From: Volvox africanus
Taxonomy: Eukaryota > Chlorophyta > Chlorophyceae > Chlamydomonadales > Volvocaceae
DNA length: 64,000 nucleotides
Assembly: GCA_030268105.1 (NCBI GenBank)
Contig: BSDZ01000079.1
Location: 434,001 to 498,000 of the forward strand
Direction: 5' to 3'
The notes under the pieces were generated by a model. The model was not told the origin of the DNA, did no database searches, and saw only the letters and a program-made list of their open reading frames with translations. Below, one piece after another: positions 59,991 through 64,000 of this stretch (position 1 is the first letter of the stretch; each line of letters begins with the position of its first letter). Both the position numbers and the translations under genes were made by a program.

Positions 59991-61330
59991 GCGGGGTTCT
60001 GGCGTGTTCGGGGTACGGAATGCAGGATTTGATGCTTTGGTAGCAGCGAGATATTGCGTTTCCTTAATTGGAATGGCGGAAAGGATAGCGCCTCAGTGTT
60101 ACGCCAGTTTTGGATATTGCCTGAATAAATGCGTGTGCTTGATGGCTGGAGCCGCCCTGTCTTCATTAATTATTAGCGATTGGGCGGGGTTCCCTGCTGT
60201 TCCCGTACTGCATGGATGGTATCACGTTCGCGAGTAAGTACGAAATCATGGCTATGCATGACTGTCATTTGCGGAGTGGAGATTGTTGATTATCAGCAAG
60301 GTTTTTGAGTCTTCAAGCTATTTGGCAAAGGGCAGAGAAGTAGACTTTTCATATGCTAACAAAATTACAGATAGTGGACATTACTTCATACGATGGTATC
60401 AGAAGGCGATGCGCAAGTGAGCTTTATTCGCAAGAACCAAAATGCGTTGGCTCAGCTGGTCAGCTAGTGCCGGAACATTTTTGGCGGTAAGCAATTCAAG
60501 TGTTGGAATCATTAAAGCCTAATAATGAATGTTCGAACCAGCTGTAAAATCGGAGCAGGTTGTGGGAGTTGGTACGAGCAACAAACGGTACCATCAACGT
60601 GGGGAGATCCGACTTATCGTCGAACTGGCAAGTTGAGGCATATCTACAGAGGAGTGTGATCTACGCTAATGTACTTTCGGTCTCTTTTACTTATTTTGCA
60701 GAGAGCTCAAATTTAAATGCAGTGCAGAACCTTGCGGAACATAGCATGCAAGCGAAAATTTGAATCATAAATATGTTTTGTTGACTTGTGGAAAATTCCA
60801 TTAAAGATTTTTCGTCGGTGAGCGTTCCGGAAAAGTGAGCTTGAGTTAGCTTCCTTCCTGACGGCTTTGAATCTCACAAATGACGGAGGGTGGCCATGCC
60901 TCCGGCCCGGCTCCAAGGCTTCGGATCAAGGGCAGGTGGCAGAGTGTCGTCCGATTTTTCTCCATCTCTGTGAGTGGTGTCGCGCCTGAGATGTATATTC
61001 CTAATAAGCCTCGGCCGAGAGAGGATCCATCTTTGCCCAACTTGTTAGCAACAGTTACTAATCACGATCTTTCCATAACACGTAGCGCCTTTCCCGCGTA
61101 AATGGCTTTTCAGAGGAGGTCCATACGCTTAATCACCCGGGTTGTTCATTCCAATTAGTAGTTACATACCAATCAGTGGTTACATTACCAAGCAGGATAT
61201 TTTCCATTAAGGTTTTCTTAGCTTTACCCGCAACCTCGTGGCTTTCGGCGCTACCCTCTCGCTGCTACCCTCTCTCGCCTCGTAACACCCATCACAGTTG
61301 AACCGCGGTCGTTCCTCGTAGGTCGCGTTC
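59991..61330. other. Intergenic region upstream of the transporter exons
   Basis: No exon could be supported. N-terminal exons of the transporter may be hidden here, but none shows a recognisable membrane helix with splice sites. Confidence 0.4.
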
Positions 61331-62726
61331 ATGGTTCTATGGATTCTCGTCACCTCGCAACTGGGTCATTACAGCAAGCTCTTTGGCCCTCAGGTAATGT
61401 GTCTCGGCTATCCATGTATAGGAGGCCGAACTCGATAGGAGTCCATGAGTGATGGCCCGATGGGTGATGACAGCAACCCCCAGTTCAGGTCCCCCCGTCC
61501 CCTGCCTCGGTGGCACTATCTTCCTTCCCTTCAGTCTTTTCATTCGATAACCACCGGCGCCCAATCTCCAATCCACCTCGACTCCATTCGGCCCCGCAAC
61601 GCCCTCAGAATCCTGCAATACACCATACTTGCTAATAGCACTTCCCTTCTCCCTCAAAACACCGGTTCCGGGGGATTGTCTCCATGTCGTCTCGTTGCCC
61701 TTTCACGTCCCCAATTCCCGCCTCGTATTTCCCCGCACGCAGATCTTGCTGCAGCTCAACCTTGCCTTCTACCTGCCCTCCATCCCCGTCCTCATCGTCA
61801 GCGGCTCCCTCGAGCGAGTCCTCGACGCCCGCCTGGGGCCCATCGGCTCCATCGCGTTGCGGCTCAACAGCGGACTTGCGGGATGTCTGGCACTGGCAGC
61901 CATGTTTCCGTTGCTGCCAGGCCTGCACCTGGGGGATGGGCCGCTGTGGCCCCTGTTGGCAGCGGTTGCGATGCTTGGCGGTGCGTCCGCGGTGGCGTTC
62001 AGCACCTCGTACCAGCTCGTGCAGTACTTCAGGTGCGTGCTGTGTATCTGTGTGTGCAGCGCAAGAGGAAACGTTTCCGAGGCGCATCAGCTTCCACACT
62101 CCAGCTGACGGCTTGGTACCAGATGCGAGGGAGAATGGAGAGCTGAGGGAGAGGGACGGGTTTTAAGGCGGGTACGGAGATGAGGAGAAATGCTGTTGGC
62201 AAATGTGGGTATGTGTGACATGTGTGCTCTGTCATCCCGACTTGCAGTACGGATACTTTACGGATGCTTTTCGGGTCCCTGTCCACCGCCACTCCATCGC
62301 CATCCCTAATCCCAGGGCCCACCAACCTCACCCTTCAGCTGTGATAGATGAAAGGGAGGGGGATGCTGCAGCTGGCAGGAAGCGATGATAGACGCACGTT
62401 GCGCTCATGGTCAAGAAACACATTTGGCCCACCGCTGCCGCTCGTTGCGCCTGCTGCTTCTCCTGAGCATTGATGTTACACTGTGTTCCTGATTTCCGTG
62501 TGCCGCCAAGCCAAGTCCCATGCGGGCTGTCCTTGTTTGCTGCGTCCTTGTTCCTGCTTTTGCTGAAGACCCGGTTTCCCCTTCCACAACCCGGCTCCCT
62601 CCTCCGCATCCATCCTCTCGGCTGCAGAGCCGCGGATACCATCGGCCTGGGAGTGGGCTGTGTGGGTTCAGGGCCCCTGGTGCTGCTGGTACAACTGGCG
62701 CTGGGCGTGGGGCCATCACCCGCCAA
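61331..62726 (+). CDS. Equilibrative nucleoside transporter-like protein (ENT/SLC29), partial
   Basis: Three exons join in phase: 61331-61393, 61743-62032 and 62628-62726, giving about 150 residues of a membrane protein. Signature parts are SQLGHYSKLFGPQ followed by ILLQLNLAFYLPSIPVLIVS, which matches the ENT segment after the first helix. Further helices are GPIGSIALRLNSGLAGCLAL and LWPLLAAVAMLGGASAVAF, then STSYQLVQYFR and IGLGVGCVGSGPLVLLVQLA. ENT proteins carry nucleosides across membranes and have about 11 helices in 400-500 residues; the first helix and most of the C-terminal half are absent. The ATG at 61331 may be internal, because an acceptor (CGTAG) lies just upstream. The gene runs into the AT-rich segment about 200 bases after the last exon, with no further ENT exon seen. 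Confidence 0.6.
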
Positions 62727-62929
62727 GTGAGTGAGATGCGGGTTTCGGGGGGGGGGCCAGGGTGAGGGTTCGGAGGTGGGGTGTCCTTACGCCCTTAACA
62801 AAAACCATCTCGGGCACTCCCTATCTCTTCCTGACCCTCGACCCCACCTAAAGGTATGTCCTGGTGTGTGTTTTTGGTTGCAGTGTCTTATCCCCCCGGC
62901 TCGTGTGTTCGGATTGTCACCCTGATAAC

Positions 62930-64000
62930 TCATTAACTTTACAGTTTGTTTCTATAAATCTGGGGTCACACCTTCTATAGTACTCCTTTTTTAATTAAGT
63001 TTTTCAAGATATTCTTAAGTATCCAGGGAATCAGCGATTCAATAATTATTGACATAGTCCTTATAACAAACTCACAATTAATATTTATGAAACGAGTGTA
63101 AAAATCAGATAACTGGTTATTTGCTCCACCTGTTATATATTTATGATTGAATTTATGTTTATCTTCGTTATTAATAGCCGTGCCAAGTGCACAAGGGCTG
63201 AATATATCAGCACAGATCTCGGTGTCATTATTGATTACCACAGGTGTAGCATTAGATTCGCTTACTGCTATATGAACTTGAATTTTTTAGCGGTACAATT
63301 TTATTGCACAGAGCTGGCGATGTTATCCCTTAAGGAAATGAAGTAAATTTATCAAAAGGCTTGGGAAAAACCCAAATTGTACTGAGGTTAAGTTAAAGTC
63401 AAGAAGAGTAAAAGGAGTTGTTATAGGTATAAAGCTAACCATATAGTATCTGTTGAAAGCATTATTAACCTCAGTATAAACTGTAAAGAATGTATAAACC
63501 TGAAATCATATTTAACGAATTTCCTTCAGATATATCTAATTTGTAATATTTATTAATCCAGGGCGGTAATACAAATATTTGAATTGAATGCACCTTTTTT
63601 AGGATCATAAGAAATCAATTGCACGAAAATGTCCTTGATCATTTTAAACCAATTATTTAACTTAAGAATAAGAATTGTTACGGATGCATGATTCAGAAGA
63701 AAAGGGAGAGTTAAGCCATGATATGAATAATATGCAGTATCTGATTTCCTCCAATTTGGATTTTGCAGGAGGAGGAGGAGCATACAGTTTTAATAAAGTT
63801 GACGTAAATGAGATTGTATAAAAAAATATCCTGGAACAAAAGTAATATCCAGTTAGAACAACAAAAAAACAAATCTTATACTCAGATTAAAAATAATTCT
63901 TTTGAACATGCTTTAAGCAATATAATTAAAAATGCAACAATACTCAATAAAAATAAAACTTCTGTATACTCACAAAATGATTACGCATTTATAACGGTGG
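62930..64000. other. AT-rich segment unlike the rest of the window
   Basis: From about 62930 to the window end the sequence becomes strongly AT-rich, with long A and T runs, short frames rich in Ile, Asn and Lys, and no algal-type splice pattern. The change is abrupt. It carries a bacterial-looking dehydrogenase fragment on the minus strand. Another open frame at 63553-63783 (minus) matches nothing I know. The segment continues past the window. Confidence 0.75.
62975..63286 (-). pseudogene. Leucine/glutamate-type amino-acid dehydrogenase fragment, bacterial style
   Basis: A frame open from 63286 to 62975 reads QVHIAVSESNATPVVINND, then ADIFSPCALGTAINNE and YITGGANNQL. DxxxPCALG with GxxNNQL is the conserved NAD-binding core of Leu/Val/Phe/Glu dehydrogenases, which interconvert amino acids and 2-oxo acids using NAD. 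Downstream, FVIRTMSIIIESLIPWIL may be a diverged version of the usual VINAGGVIN segment. Upstream, an in-frame TAA at 63289-63287 adjoins a run of six A, and I find no N-terminal half (catalytic Lys, GxGxxG) in the next 700 bases. Full proteins have 350-430 residues, so this is a broken copy or a frame-disrupted assembly. Codon use is AT-biased and unlike the algal genes. Confidence 0.55.

Noticed and set aside
1..64000. tRNA, rRNA, CRISPR array or bacterial operon in the main part of the window
   Set aside because: No cloverleaf with conserved loops, no rRNA-like block and no spaced direct repeats were seen. The genes are spliced and eukaryotic, apart from the AT-rich right end.

Overview
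The window is nuclear DNA of a green alga, most likely a volvocine (Chlamydomonas/Volvox-type) species. The evidence is: genes split into many small exons by mostly GT-AG introns; TGTAA-type poly(A) signals; TTTTAGGG-type telomere-like repeats; moderate GC with many GT/GA/CA-rich simple repeats; and a homologue of CCM1/CIA5, the volvocine master regulator of the CO2-concentrating mechanism. All gene models are hand-spliced: exons were joined where splice sites, reading phase and protein family agreed. No search was run.

Layout, left to right. (1) 488-1022 (+): last exon of a nucleoredoxin-like protein. (2) 1695-3100 (-): complete four-exon plastid-type Rieske [2Fe-2S] protein. (3) 3.1-5.2 kb: intergenic, with a degenerate GACGGACG-type repeat. 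(4) 5220-14438 (-): an 18-exon Patched/NPC1-like RND protein with a sterol-sensing domain. (5) 14.4-18.4 kb: intergenic, with a near-perfect hairpin and a G-rich heptanucleotide satellite. (6) 18573-22722 (-): a multi-exon gene I cannot name. (7) 24039-34647 (+): 17-exon beta-catenin-like protein 1 (CTNNBL1, spliceosome-associated) with a long RD/RE/RK tail. (8) 36383-39561 (-): large MYND zinc-finger protein. (9) 39901-43532 (+): class I fructose-bisphosphate aldolase, divergent from the MYND gene. (10) 43.5-48.1 kb: a gene-poor stretch with a frameshifted BRX1 exon relic and an isolated terminal exon. (11) 48099-51921 (-): D-amino-acid oxidase. (12) 52597-57248 (+): CCM1/CIA5, divergent from the oxidase gene. 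(13) 58.6-60.0 kb (+): remnant of a MidA/NDUFAF7 methyltransferase gene lacking its catalytic middle. (14) 61331-62726 (+): part of an equilibrative nucleoside transporter (ENT/SLC29). (15) about 62930-64000: strikingly AT-rich DNA carrying a leucine/glutamate-dehydrogenase-like reading frame on the minus strand, bacterial in style.

The genes do not form one pathway; this is ordinary eukaryotic gene order. The points that stand out are the bacterial-looking AT-rich segment abutting the transporter gene, five inferred GC-AG introns among roughly 60, an intron bounded by a 10-bp direct repeat in the unidentified gene, two decayed genes, a hairpin that could be a small-RNA precursor, and the charged tail on CTNNBL1.
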